Below, piece after piece: positions 56,442-64,000 of a stretch of 64,000 nucleotides of DNA. The position numbers and the translations under genes are program-made. Source of the stretch: Brevibacillus brevis (GTDB taxonomy: Bacteria; Bacillota; Bacilli; Brevibacillales; Brevibacillaceae). Where the stretch lies: the NCBI RefSeq assembly GCF_900637055.1, contig NZ_LR134338.1, positions 27,501 through 91,500 on the forward strand. Direction: 5' to 3'. Under the pieces are notes generated by a model. The model had not been told where the DNA came from. It saw only the letters and a list, made by a program, of their open reading frames with translations, and made no database searches. The first letter of the stretch is position 1, and each line of letters opens with the position of its first letter.

Positions 56442-57080
56442 TTACCCAAACAGCCTCATCAGATATTCAAATGAATCACCGTGCAGCATAATCGAAACGC
56501 CTAAGGCGATAAAAACCAGCGGCACGATGACACTTCCGTATTTCTGCAACATCTTTAAGATGGTCGGAAAACTTGCGAGGCGATAACCCAGGAAACACCA
56601 GACCGCGACCATGACAAGGAAGACTATCGCGATGTATAACAGGGAGGCATTACCCTGGCTCGTAAAATAAGGAATGTAAATCCCAAGGTTATCCCCCCCG
56701 TTTGCAAAGGTAATCGCAGCCACTTTACCGGTTAGTGGTCCAAACAAACGATTGTTCGAGGGCTCAGCCTTTACATCGCCCAATTTCTCAAGCGCCTCTT
56801 CCGCCTCATCTTCTTCCTCTTTTTTCAGGAACATGCGAATACCGAGAAAAATGGGTATCAGCCCGAGGAAGCCGGCCCACTCCGGTGGCAGAAACGTAAA
56901 GCCGAAGGCTCCAAGTAAGCTCAGTATGACCAGAATCCCAAATCCAAGGTATTGACCAAGAACAACTTGGGCATGACGTACTTTCTCAATCTGGGCGAAA
57001 AAGATCATGAGCACAAAAATATCGTCAATGTTTGTAACGATGAATGTTCCAATCGCACTAAGAATCAACGTGATCGACAT
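56442..57080 (-). CDS. cadD: CadD-family cadmium resistance transporter
   Basis: 212 residues, about five membrane helices with a charged central loop (FLKKEEEDEAEEALEKLGDV). CadD/LysE-like core: TFIVTNIDDIFVLMIFFAQ and TFANGGDNLGIYIPYF. CadD proteins give low-level cadmium resistance by export. ATG 57080 with AAAGGATGG. A dead cadC fragment lies just upstream, so its own regulator was lost. Confidence 0.9.
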   Translation of the reverse strand: MSITLILSAIGTFIVTNIDDIFVLMIFFAQIEKVRHAQVVLGQYLGFGILVILSLLGAFGFTFLPPEWAGFLGLIPIFLGIRMFLKKEEEDEAEEALEKLGDVKAEPSNNRLFGPLTGKVAAITFANGGDNLGIYIPYFTSQGNASLLYIAIVFLVMVAVWCFLGYRLASFPTILKMLQKYGSVIVPLVFIALGVSIMLHGDSFEYLMRLFG

Positions 57081-57127
57081 AGTTTTTTTCCATCCTTTGG
57101 TGTATTGTCCGGTGTTTGGCCACCACA

Positions 57128-57190
57128 CCACCATCTCATAGTGGGTGCAAGTGATACCAAGTGTTGGCCACGGTCGAGCCAATAATATGT
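57128..57190 (-). pseudogene. cadC-like fragment
   Basis: Reverse strand reads HIIGSTVANTWYHLHPL, close to the CadC recognition helix [17 protein letters not shown]. No other part of the gene remains. Confidence 0.6.
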
Positions 57191-57256
57191 GTCACATAAT
57201 CACCACTCATTCCAACGTTCGTTTGATTGTTATTGTAATACTATTTACGCTAACAG

Positions 57257-57272
57257 TCAAACGATCATTTGA
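57257..57272. promoter_or_regulatory. CadC-like operator
   Basis: TCAAACGATCATTTGA resembles the cadC operator core with two substitutions. It lies between cadD (minus) and the di-haem cytochrome gene (plus), so either could be metal-responsive through CadC in trans. Confidence 0.45.
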
Positions 57273-57356
57273 GCAAAAGCGTAAATAAACCTTGTGACAA
57301 ATACAAATAATACTTTCGAGAATAGTATCTACATCTGCAAAAGGGGATTATGAGCG

Positions 57357-59327
57357 TTGAAAATTGGGAAATGGTTGCTCATTCTCGGAATTGGCATTGT
57401 GGGGCTCGGCGCTGTTTGTTTTTACAATAGCTCATTTCAATACGGCTATGTTCCCCCCCAAAACAAAATCCTCACGAGAGGAACCATCAATGTATCGTCA
57501 GCCAATCAGCAGCAGTTTGATGTGTGGGGAAAGTCGATATCACGGAAAGAAGCTTCGATTCTTCAGAAAACACCGGAAGGACGCAAACTCCTAGCTCCGG
57601 AAAACGGTGCGATTGAAGTGACCAACTCCTTGCTTACTTTGGGGAGAAAAGCGTTTTACACAGAAACCTTCGGCAACGAGGTGTTTATGACCGACATTCT
57701 GGGAATTGTTGACGGTCCGCTCACTCTCTCTAGTTTTGCAAAGGCGATCAGGGATCTAAAGGGTGAGGGTACTTCTAACCTTCGTGTGGAGTTAGCTCAG
57801 ACGGTTAAGGTTGGAGGAAAAACATTCACAAAAGGTCAAAAGATCGACACCGGTCTCGATGTTCCCAAAGGGGCATATGTTCCTTTAGGCATGCCAGTGA
57901 GCTTTGCGGAGGGAAGAATCAAAGTGGGAATCAGTTGCGCCGCCTGCCATGCAACTGTCGATCGGAAAACGAAATTGGTTGTCGAAGGAGCGCCCAATAC
58001 AGATTTAAACGCAGGTTTGCTATTGGCATTAGCCACGAATTCCGCAGCGTATTTTACACATGCTGAAATCGAGGATCTAAAGAAATACATGAACAATTTG
58101 GATAGGCCTGTCGTGAATTCCGAAGGAAAAAAATCTGCTTTACCCGATTCGAAGTCACTCGAAGATGCGGTTGATTCAACCTTTCTCAAATGGGCACCCG
58201 GAAACTTCGATTCCACCATTGATCTTAAAAGCAATCCCAGTCAAATTCCAGATTCGTTCACGCTCGGCGATCACCCGTATGGCTGGAGTGGTTTTGCAGC
58301 TGCAGGGCCATTTAAAGGATTAAGTGTCTTCAGCAACAACGTGCATGCCCAGAATTCGGATTCCCTTTCGCAGTCGGAGATTAGCGGTCCCCTTTTCGGC
58401 ATTGACAAGGAAGTGTATCTGGGAACAATCCTGCAAAACGCGGCAAATCCAAAATACCGTTATACTCCCGAAAGTGGAAGCAAACCATCTGAGTTTTTTG
58501 CCACTGTGGACCCGACACCCGGCGTCCCCGGTGTCAATCAAATGATAAAGCCTCCGACGTTCCCGAATGTATCTTTGGTGGCTCCGGATGGGCTGTTTCT
58601 CAGTTCTCCGGGATTTCGGGTAGCGGAACAGGTAAACGGCATCGCAGCTTGGCAAAACACGCTTGTGCCTCCCAAACAATCTGAACCAGTGACATCTCAA
58701 ACAGTAGACCTGGGCAAAAACGTATTTCAGCGAGCTGGGTGTATAACGTGTCATGCAGGTACTGCCCTTACGAATAATCGAGTGATATCGGCAACTATCA
58801 TCAAAACTGATCCCTCCCGTGCGAAGGCGTTAAAGAAAACGGAAAAAGTATTTGTCGACCCAGTCTTTTATCCACCCAACACGCCTGCACCGGTTCCTCC
58901 CGGCTCTCGTACAATAAATGTACCTACTCATCATTTAGATGAGGAACAGATTAAGCTAGGATTTGCGCACGGAAACTCCCCAGGCGGCTACAAGGTCCCG
59001 AGTTTAATCGGACTTTTCTGGTCAGCGCCTTATTTGCACGATGGCGGAGTCTCCGTCGGACCGGATATACATCGTGACCTAGGAATGCCAGGAACTCTGC
59101 TGAAAGGTATTGAACCCGACCCGGCCAACAGCCTGCGGGCTTTGGTGGATAAGGAATGGAGAAAGAAAGTCATCTCTGCCAATCAAGCTTCGAAAGACCT
59201 TGATTTTACTCATACAAAAGGCATTGGGCACGAGTATTGGGTAGATACTTCAACCGGATTTACTCGTGAGGAACAGGATGCCCTCATTCAATATCTGCTT
59301 TCTTTGGATGGGGCAACCTCTCCATAA
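57357..59327 (+). CDS. Membrane-anchored di-haem c-type cytochrome (peroxidase-like)
   Basis: 656 residues. An N-terminal anchor (WLLILGIGIVGLGAVCFY) precedes a large extracytoplasmic part. There are two haem c motifs: CAACH (Cys194-His198) and CITCH (Cys462-His466). Late segments SLIGLFWSAPYLHDGGVSVG and REEQDALIQYLLSLDG resemble the closing part of di-haem peroxidase/oxidase-like cytochromes. TTG start at 57357 with AAGGGGA. Substrate unknown; no peroxidase activity can be asserted. Confidence 0.82.
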   Translation: MKIGKWLLILGIGIVGLGAVCFYNSSFQYGYVPPQNKILTRGTINVSSANQQQFDVWGKSISRKEASILQKTPEGRKLLAPENGAIEVTNSLLTLGRKAFYTETFGNEVFMTDILGIVDGPLTLSSFAKAIRDLKGEGTSNLRVELAQTVKVGGKTFTKGQKIDTGLDVPKGAYVPLGMPVSFAEGRIKVGISCAACHATVDRKTKLVVEGAPNTDLNAGLLLALATNSAAYFTHAEIEDLKKYMNNLDRPVVNSEGKKSALPDSKSLEDAVDSTFLKWAPGNFDSTIDLKSNPSQIPDSFTLGDHPYGWSGFAAAGPFKGLSVFSNNVHAQNSDSLSQSEISGPLFGIDKEVYLGTILQNAANPKYRYTPESGSKPSEFFATVDPTPGVPGVNQMIKPPTFPNVSLVAPDGLFLSSPGFRVAEQVNGIAAWQNTLVPPKQSEPVTSQTVDLGKNVFQRAGCITCHAGTALTNNRVISATIIKTDPSRAKALKKTEKVFVDPVFYPPNTPAPVPPGSRTINVPTHHLDEEQIKLGFAHGNSPGGYKVPSLIGLFWSAPYLHDGGVSVGPDIHRDLGMPGTLLKGIEPDPANSLRALVDKEWRKKVISANQASKDLDFTHTKGIGHEYWVDTSTGFTREEQDALIQYLLSLDGATSP

Positions 59328-59347
59328 CAACTCTGCACGAACAAAAT

Positions 59348-59395
59348 GAAGATCGTTGGATTGCGCTCAAATGCTCCAACGGTCTTTTTATTTCC
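59348..59395 (+). terminator. Cytochrome gene terminator
   Basis: GATCGTTGGA pairs with TCCAACGGTC over a 14-nt loop, followed by TTTTTATTT. Confidence 0.8.
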
Positions 59396-59524
59396 GATCA
59401 TGATTTTTCCTTGCAGGTACCTAAAGTGTTAGTCTTCCCTTCGTTTTGAAAGAAAAAAAAGCGAATGTCAGTGGACTACTCTATCCGTATTGGGGAACTG
59501 CTGAATAACAAAATGTGTGCTCAT

Positions 59525-59600
59525 GTCAAAAAGCATACTTTATGACACGATGGAAAATAGGTCGTCATCTGTATGTCATAAAGTGTCCTTTTTTATTTCG
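59525..59600. promoter_or_regulatory. Candidate res site upstream of the resolvase gene
   Basis: Two inverted elements, CATACTTTATGACACGA and (reverse complement) GGACACTTTATGACATAC, flank a 35-bp spacer, just before tnpR. Resolvase subsites are expected here. Confidence 0.55.
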
Positions 59601-59658
59601 CAATATTTCATTTTATTGGTATACTTTTTGAAATATATTATAGAGGAGAGTTGATATT

Positions 59659-60297
59659 TTGAAGCTGGGGTATGCTCGCGTTTCCGCCAAAGATCAAAAT
59701 CCCGAACGGCAGATTAAAAAAATGCGTGAACTTGGAATTGAAGAGCGCTATATCTTCGTTGACAAGCAAAGTGGAAAGGACTTTAACCGACCACAGTATC
59801 AGGCGATGCGTCTAATCATACGTGAAGGTGATTTGCTGTATCTTGATGCACTGGATCGATTAGGTCGGGATTATGATGGAATCATTCGGGAATGGAAGTA
59901 TATTACACGTGAGCTTAATGCAGATATTGTGGTACTAGAAAATGAGACTTTGTTCGATAGTAGGAAATTCCGAAGCATGGGTGATCTTGGAAAGCTGATG
60001 GAGGACCAATTTTTAAGCCTGCTTTCCTATGTGGCCGAGCAAGAACGTAAAAAAAATAAGCAACGGCAGGCCGAAGGAATAGAAGTGGCAAAGAATAACG
60101 GCGTGAGATTCGGACGACGTAAGTACGAGATAAATGCGGAATTTATTCAGGTGTATAATGAGTGGAAATCCGGATCGATTACTGCGACGGAAGGAATGAA
60201 GCGTCTTGAATTAAAGCCCAATACGTTTTATCGGCGCGTAAAGGAGTATGAAAATCAAAGAAAGGTGCGAGTACCTTGCGCGGAAAAGAGCTCCTAA
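59659..60297 (+). CDS. tnpR: Serine recombinase / resolvase
   Basis: 212 residues. The catalytic domain begins LGYARVSAKDQNPERQ (nucleophile Ser9) and contains DKQSGKDFNRPQY, LDALDRLGRDYDGI and the E-helix LLSYVAEQERKKNKQRQAEG. A C-terminal Hin-type helix-turn-helix follows (SGSITATEGMKRLELKPNTF). It resolves cointegrates of the transposon. TTG start behind GAGGAGAG. The last 22 bases overlap tnpA. Confidence 0.95.
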   Translation: MKLGYARVSAKDQNPERQIKKMRELGIEERYIFVDKQSGKDFNRPQYQAMRLIIREGDLLYLDALDRLGRDYDGIIREWKYITRELNADIVVLENETLFDSRKFRSMGDLGKLMEDQFLSLLSYVAEQERKKNKQRQAEGIEVAKNNGVRFGRRKYEINAEFIQVYNEWKSGSITATEGMKRLELKPNTFYRRVKEYENQRKVRVPCAEKSS

Positions 60298-63224
60298 CAA
60301 CAGACCAGAGACTAGAATGGATGACCCCTTCTAATGGTGAATGGGAACTTGCTACATACTACACTTTCTCGCAACATGATTTGGACATCATTAATCGTCA
60401 CCGGCGAGACTACAATCGATTAGGCTTTGCCGTCCAATTAGCTCTACTCCGCTACCCAGGCTGGAGCATAACTGATATGAAGGAAATCCCTGACTTTTTG
60501 CTTGACTATCTGGCCAAGCAGCTGGATATTGAGCCAGGAGTTTTTTCTTTGTATGCCCGAAGGGAAAACACACTATGGGATCATCTGAAAGAAATTCGAG
60601 AGGAATATCGGTATACTACGTTTACAACAAATGATTATCGCCGGTTGCTGAAATACTTATTTAAGCTGGCGCTGGAAAATGGGAACGCTGTTCACTTAAT
60701 TCGTTCGGCATTAGATGAGATGCGTCGCTCAAAAATTATCCTACCGGCTATTACGACGATCGAGAGGGTTGTATGGGAAGCGCGGCATCGTGCGGAAGAA
60801 CGAATTTACCGACTGATCCACTTATCTCTAACCTCTTCCCAAAAACAGAAACTAGACAAGCTTATCGAACCAGTGATTGGTACCGGAAAAACAAAACTTG
60901 GATGGCTAAAAGAAACGACTGGACAATTCTCTCCTGAAGCGTTTTTAAAGGTTATTGAACGGTTAGATTATATACGAAGTTTGCAATTAAACATCGATAC
61001 GAGATCGATTCATCCGAACCGGTTAAGACAGCTCTCGCGTCTAGGTTCACGATACGAGCCGCAATCCTTTCGACGCTTCCATGAAGCAAAACGATATACG
61101 GTCTTGGTGGCGTATCTATTGGATCTTAGCCAGGATTTAGTTGACCAGGCATTTGAGATCCACGATAAGCAAGTCTTAACCTTGCAATCAAAAGGACGTA
61201 AACAGCAAGAAGAGATACAGAAACAGAACGGCAAAGCTGTAAATGAAAAAGTTGTCCATTATGCAGACTTAGGAGATGCGCTTATCAAAGCTCGGGATCA
61301 GGGTATTGATCCTTTTGTTATGTTAGAAACGGTTATGCCGTGGGAAAAGTTTGTTGAATCTGTAGAAGAAGCGAAGAAACTATCGCGGCCACTTGATTAT
61401 GACTATTTAGATCTTTTAGAAAGTCGGTTTAATTATCTTCGAAAGTACACGCCGACCCTACTGAACGCGTTAGAATTCCGTTCAACGAAGTCAGCCGAAC
61501 CGTTAATGAGAGCGCTCGATACGATTCGAGAGATGAATCAAACCGGTAAACGAAAAATACCTGAAGGGGCTCCTTTAGATTTTGTATCCAACCGATGGCA
61601 AAAGCATGTTTTCGACGAGGATGGGACCATTAATCGACATTACTACGAGATGGCTGCACTTACGGAATTACGAAACTATGTGAGATCCGGAGATGTTTCT
61701 ATTGTTGGGAGCAGGCAGCATAAAGACTTTGACGAGTACCTAGTGCCCCAAGACGAATGGAAATTTACTCAGGCGACTGGTACCAGGTTGGCCGTGAGTC
61801 TAAATGTTGATGAATATCTTGAGGAAAGAACTTCGTCCCTTCTACACCGACTACAGTGGATTAGTGAAAACATCGACGCGCTTGAAGGAGTAAACATAGA
61901 AAAAGGTAGATTACATGTTCATCGGCTGGAAAAGGACGTTCCTGAAGAAGCGAAACAATACAGCTCCACTCTCTACGGCATGCTGCCACGAGTGAAGCTG
62001 ACCGACCTACTTTTAGAGGTAGCAAGTTGGACTGGCTTTGATGAGCAGTTTGTCCATGCTTCGACCAATCGTCACCCTAAAGCCGAGGAAAAACCGATTG
62101 TTCTGGCAGCACTCATGGCTATGGGAACGAACATCGGCCTAACAAAAATGGCTGATGCAACGCCTGGCATTTCGTATCATCAAATGGCCAACGCTGCTCA
62201 ATGGAGAATGTACGATGATGCTATGAACAGAGCGCAAGCAACACTTGTAAACTTTCATCATCGACGTTCATTAGCAGCATATTGGGGAGATGGGAGCACA
62301 TCCTCATCCGATGGTATGCGTGTGCAAGTGGGTGTTTCGTCTCTTAGTGCCGATCCTAACCCTCATTATGGATCAGGCAAAGGGGCTACGATTTATCGAT
62401 TCGTCAGCGATCAATTTTCATCGTTCTATACGAAAGTGATTAATACGAACGCTCGTGACGCAGTACATGTTATTGATGGGCTATTACATCATGAGTCGGA
62501 TCTGTCAATTGAAGAGCATTACACAGATACCGCGGGTTATACGGATCAGGTTTTTGGATTGACTCATTTACTTGGGTTTCGATTTGCCCCACGCCTTCGT
62601 GACTTATCAGACTCAAAGCTGTATGTGATCGGAAAACCAAGCGACTTTCCAAAGTTGGAGAATCTTCTGCGTGGCCAAATTGATATGAAGGTCATTCGTG
62701 ATAACTACGATGATGTTTTGCGCCTGGCACATTCTATTCGGGAGGGCAAAGTGTCCGGTGCGCTTATCATGGGTAAGCTTGGCTCCTACGCTCGCCAAAA
62801 TAGAGTTGCCAAAGCACTTCGAGAAATGGGGCGAATTGAAAAGACAATCTTTATCTTAGACTATATCTCAAGCGAATCGATGCGCCGCCGTATCCAACGC
62901 GGATTAAACAAAGGTGAAGCAATGAATGCTCTGGCGCGAGCCATTTTCTTCGGGAAACATGGAGAGCTGAGAGAGCGTGCTTTGCAGGATCAGCTGCAGC
63001 GTGCAAGTGCTTTAAACATCCTGATTAATGCAATTAGTGTTTGGAATACGGTATATCTTGGGAAAGCCACTGATCTACTCCGGAGTAAAGGTGCGTTACG
63101 AGAGGATTTATTAAAGCATATGTCTCCGCTAGGTTGGGAGCATATCAACTTCCTTGGCGAGTATCGCTTTGATCCTAAAGGATTTACCACTTTGGAATCC
63201 TTGCGACCGTTGAACGAGGGATAG
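60276..63224 (+). CDS. tnpA: Tn3-family transposase
   Basis: 982 residues, full length for the family. The N-terminal DNA-binding region binds the 38-bp-type ends (YNRLGFAVQLALLRYPGW). The C-terminal DDE domain has the first Asp in WGDGSTSSSDGMRV, the second near HVIDGLLHHESD, and the acidic partner in the conserved RIEKTIFILDYISSESMRRR to GELRERALQDQ region. The end block ALNILINAISVWNTVYL is typical. TTG start at 60276 with AAGGTG. The frame is intact, so the element may be active. Confidence 0.96.
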   Translation: MRGKELLTTDQRLEWMTPSNGEWELATYYTFSQHDLDIINRHRRDYNRLGFAVQLALLRYPGWSITDMKEIPDFLLDYLAKQLDIEPGVFSLYARRENTLWDHLKEIREEYRYTTFTTNDYRRLLKYLFKLALENGNAVHLIRSALDEMRRSKIILPAITTIERVVWEARHRAEERIYRLIHLSLTSSQKQKLDKLIEPVIGTGKTKLGWLKETTGQFSPEAFLKVIERLDYIRSLQLNIDTRSIHPNRLRQLSRLGSRYEPQSFRRFHEAKRYTVLVAYLLDLSQDLVDQAFEIHDKQVLTLQSKGRKQQEEIQKQNGKAVNEKVVHYADLGDALIKARDQGIDPFVMLETVMPWEKFVESVEEAKKLSRPLDYDYLDLLESRFNYLRKYTPTLLNALEFRSTKSAEPLMRALDTIREMNQTGKRKIPEGAPLDFVSNRWQKHVFDEDGTINRHYYEMAALTELRNYVRSGDVSIVGSRQHKDFDEYLVPQDEWKFTQATGTRLAVSLNVDEYLEERTSSLLHRLQWISENIDALEGVNIEKGRLHVHRLEKDVPEEAKQYSSTLYGMLPRVKLTDLLLEVASWTGFDEQFVHASTNRHPKAEEKPIVLAALMAMGTNIGLTKMADATPGISYHQMANAAQWRMYDDAMNRAQATLVNFHHRRSLAAYWGDGSTSSSDGMRVQVGVSSLSADPNPHYGSGKGATIYRFVSDQFSSFYTKVINTNARDAVHVIDGLLHHESDLSIEEHYTDTAGYTDQVFGLTHLLGFRFAPRLRDLSDSKLYVIGKPSDFPKLENLLRGQIDMKVIRDNYDDVLRLAHSIREGKVSGALIMGKLGSYARQNRVAKALREMGRIEKTIFILDYISSESMRRRIQRGLNKGEAMNALARAIFFGKHGELRERALQDQLQRASALNILINAISVWNTVYLGKATDLLRSKGALREDLLKHMSPLGWEHINFLGEYRFDPKGFTTLESLRPLNEG

Positions 63225-63286
63225 CAATAAAGCCGGTTACACCGTTAACGTGGTGAAAACCGGCCTTTTTTGTGTTCCATTCTTCT

Positions 63287-63322
63287 TAGCGTTGTAAATC
63301 CGCGTTTTGCTGGCGGTACCCC
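63287..63322 (-). repeat. Right terminal inverted repeat of the Tn3-family element
   Basis: Reverse complement begins GGGGTACCGCCAGCAAAACG. The target duplicate TACAA follows at 63323-63327. Confidence 0.93.
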
Positions 63323-63380
63323 TACAAGATCATTTCTTAGAAAATACGTTTGAAAGAATGAGTCGGTCACGTCTCGCCTA

Positions 63381-63426
63381 TTGACAAAGAAAATTTGGGC
63401 GCATATTATAATACCCATAGGGGTAT
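63381..63426 (+). promoter_or_regulatory. Promoter with CsoR/CstR-like operator
   Basis: TTGACA (63381-63386), 17 bp, TATTAT (63404-63409). The inverted repeat ATACCCATAGGGGTAT (63411-63426) immediately follows, resembling operators of the copper/persulfide sensors CsoR/CstR. The downstream gene makes a persulfide sensor the better guess. Confidence 0.65.
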
Positions 63427-63479
63427 ACGTATAAAGTTGATCAATCACATTTCCATTCAAAAACCTAGGAGGAGACAAC

Positions 63480-64000
63480 ATGTCTGCACAATCGAATTTT
63501 TCCGCTGATAAAACATTAGATTGCAAGGGCTTGGCATGTCCCATGCCTGTCGTACGCACAAAAAAAGCGATGGAAGAAATGTTACCGGGTCAAGTGATGG
63601 AGGTACAAGCGACGGATAAAGGGTCATTGGCTGACCTGAAGAGCTGGGCAAACAATACGGGACATGAATTTTTGGGAACGATTCAGGAGGGGGAAGTATG
63701 GAAGCATTTCCTGCGAAAAGCGAGTACCCATGAGGTGAAGGAGGAGACGAACTTCTTGCGGACCATTTCCAATGAAGAACTGCAAAAAAAGCTGGAAGCC
63801 AACGAGAAGCTAACGCTCATCGATGTGCGAGAACAGGCAGAATACGCTTTTCATCGCATTTCTGTAGCCATTTCAATACCCCTGGGAGTATTAGAACAAC
63901 GCTTGGATGAGCTACAGCCCGATGACGACATCTATATCATCTGCCGATCTGGCAAACGCAGCGACATGGCTTGTCAGTTGCTGGCCGAAAAAGGTTTTAC
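63480..64000 (+). CDS. TusA-rhodanese fusion protein (3' end outside window)
   Basis: ATG 63480 with AGGAGGAG. The frame is open for 173 codons to the window edge. An N-terminal TusA-like domain (LDCKGLACPMPVVRTKKAME, sulfur-carrying Cys in CPMP) is followed by a rhodanese domain (TLIDVREQAEYAFHRI, active Cys in YIICRSGKRSDMA). This matches the persulfide-handling proteins of cst-type operons, which detoxify sulfide-derived persulfides. It lies just right of the transposon. Confidence 0.9.
   Translation, partial: MSAQSNFSADKTLDCKGLACPMPVVRTKKAMEEMLPGQVMEVQATDKGSLADLKSWANNTGHEFLGTIQEGEVWKHFLRKASTHEVKEETNFLRTISNEELQKKLEANEKLTLIDVREQAEYAFHRISVAISIPLGVLEQRLDELQPDDDIYIICRSGKRSDMACQLLAEKGF

Larger units (their letters stand above)
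46217..63322. mobile_element. 17.1-kb Tn3-family transposon carrying metal-resistance and cytochrome genes
   Basis: 36-bp terminal inverted repeats start GGGGTACCGCCAGCAAAACG (one mismatch between ends). Perfect 5-bp target repeats TACAA lie at 46212-46216 and 63323-63327. A serine resolvase and a full-length Tn3-type TnpA lie at the right end. The GGGGTACC start is shared, as I recall, with the Tn4430/TnXO1 group, though the resolvase type differs. Cargo: ZIP transporter, C39-type peptidase, methyltransferase, thiol/cytochrome maturation genes, lspA, cadCA, cadD, di-haem cytochrome, and several pseudogenes. Confidence 0.93.

Noticed and set aside
46217..63322. Mercury resistance (mer) transposon
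   Set aside because: The flavoprotein remnant matches dihydrolipoamide dehydrogenase through its C-terminus (ending HPIHI, with no vicinal C-terminal cysteines). No merR, merT, merP or merB is present.

Overview
The window looks like a chromosomal segment of a low-to-mid GC, spore-former-type Bacillota, probably a Brevibacillus or a close relative in Paenibacillaceae. This rests on the gene order yaaC / guaB - dacA - pdxS - pdxT - serS (with a serine T-box) and tadA further on, which matches the origin-proximal order of Bacillus-type genomes. Strong GGAGG ribosome binding sites, frequent TTG/GTG starts, cre boxes and GlcT-type antiterminator sites agree with this. The genus is inferred, not proven.

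Layout. 1-10.8 kb is core: YaaC-like (partial), guaB, a small secreted protein, dacA, PLP synthase pdxST, T-box plus serS, a 50-residue protein with four CxxCxGxG knuckles, and the glyoxylate shunt genes aceB-aceA. 11-17.4 kb is one tight operon: a binding lipoprotein, two permeases, an ATPase, two different metal-dependent phosphohydrolase-type enzymes and a DeoR regulator, probably for scavenging a phosphorylated or phosphonate compound. 17.5-21.3 kb is an ECF sigma / membrane anti-sigma pair co-transcribed with a YcdB/YcdC-like secreted protein behind a candidate ECF promoter.

21.4-28.2 kb is an accessory zone. A tRNA-Arg(CCU) gene has its 3' end duplicated 2 kb downstream, marking a small integrated segment that encodes a secreted protein and a small membrane peptide. 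An intact IS3-family element sits in the second copy's terminator. Further on are a second, degenerate IS3 orfA, a secreted protein plus small membrane protein, and fragments that look like a broken toxin/immunity locus.

28.3-46.2 kb is mostly chromosomal: a serine-repeat membrane protein, RidA, a NupC-type transporter, DoxX/HxlR, two XRE regulators, a PTS operon (GlcT, EIIA, HPr, EI, GlcNAc-type EIICB) with two RAT/terminator switches, YkuK-like, tadA, an rsuA-type synthase, tRNA-Ser(CGA), and a second ECF sigma whose anti-sigma partner carries a transpeptidase-like domain that has lost its catalytic serine and lysine.

46,217-63,322 is a complete 17.1-kb Tn3-family transposon with 36-bp terminal inverted repeats and a perfect 5-bp target duplication (TACAA). 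It carries cadC-cadA, cadD, a ZIP transporter, lspA, a di-haem c-type cytochrome with a CcdA/TlpA maturation pair, a C39-type peptidase, a methyltransferase, a serine resolvase and TnpA, plus dead fragments of cadA, cadC, copC and a dihydrolipoamide dehydrogenase. Right of it a TusA-rhodanese fusion gene begins behind a CsoR/CstR-like operator and runs off the window.
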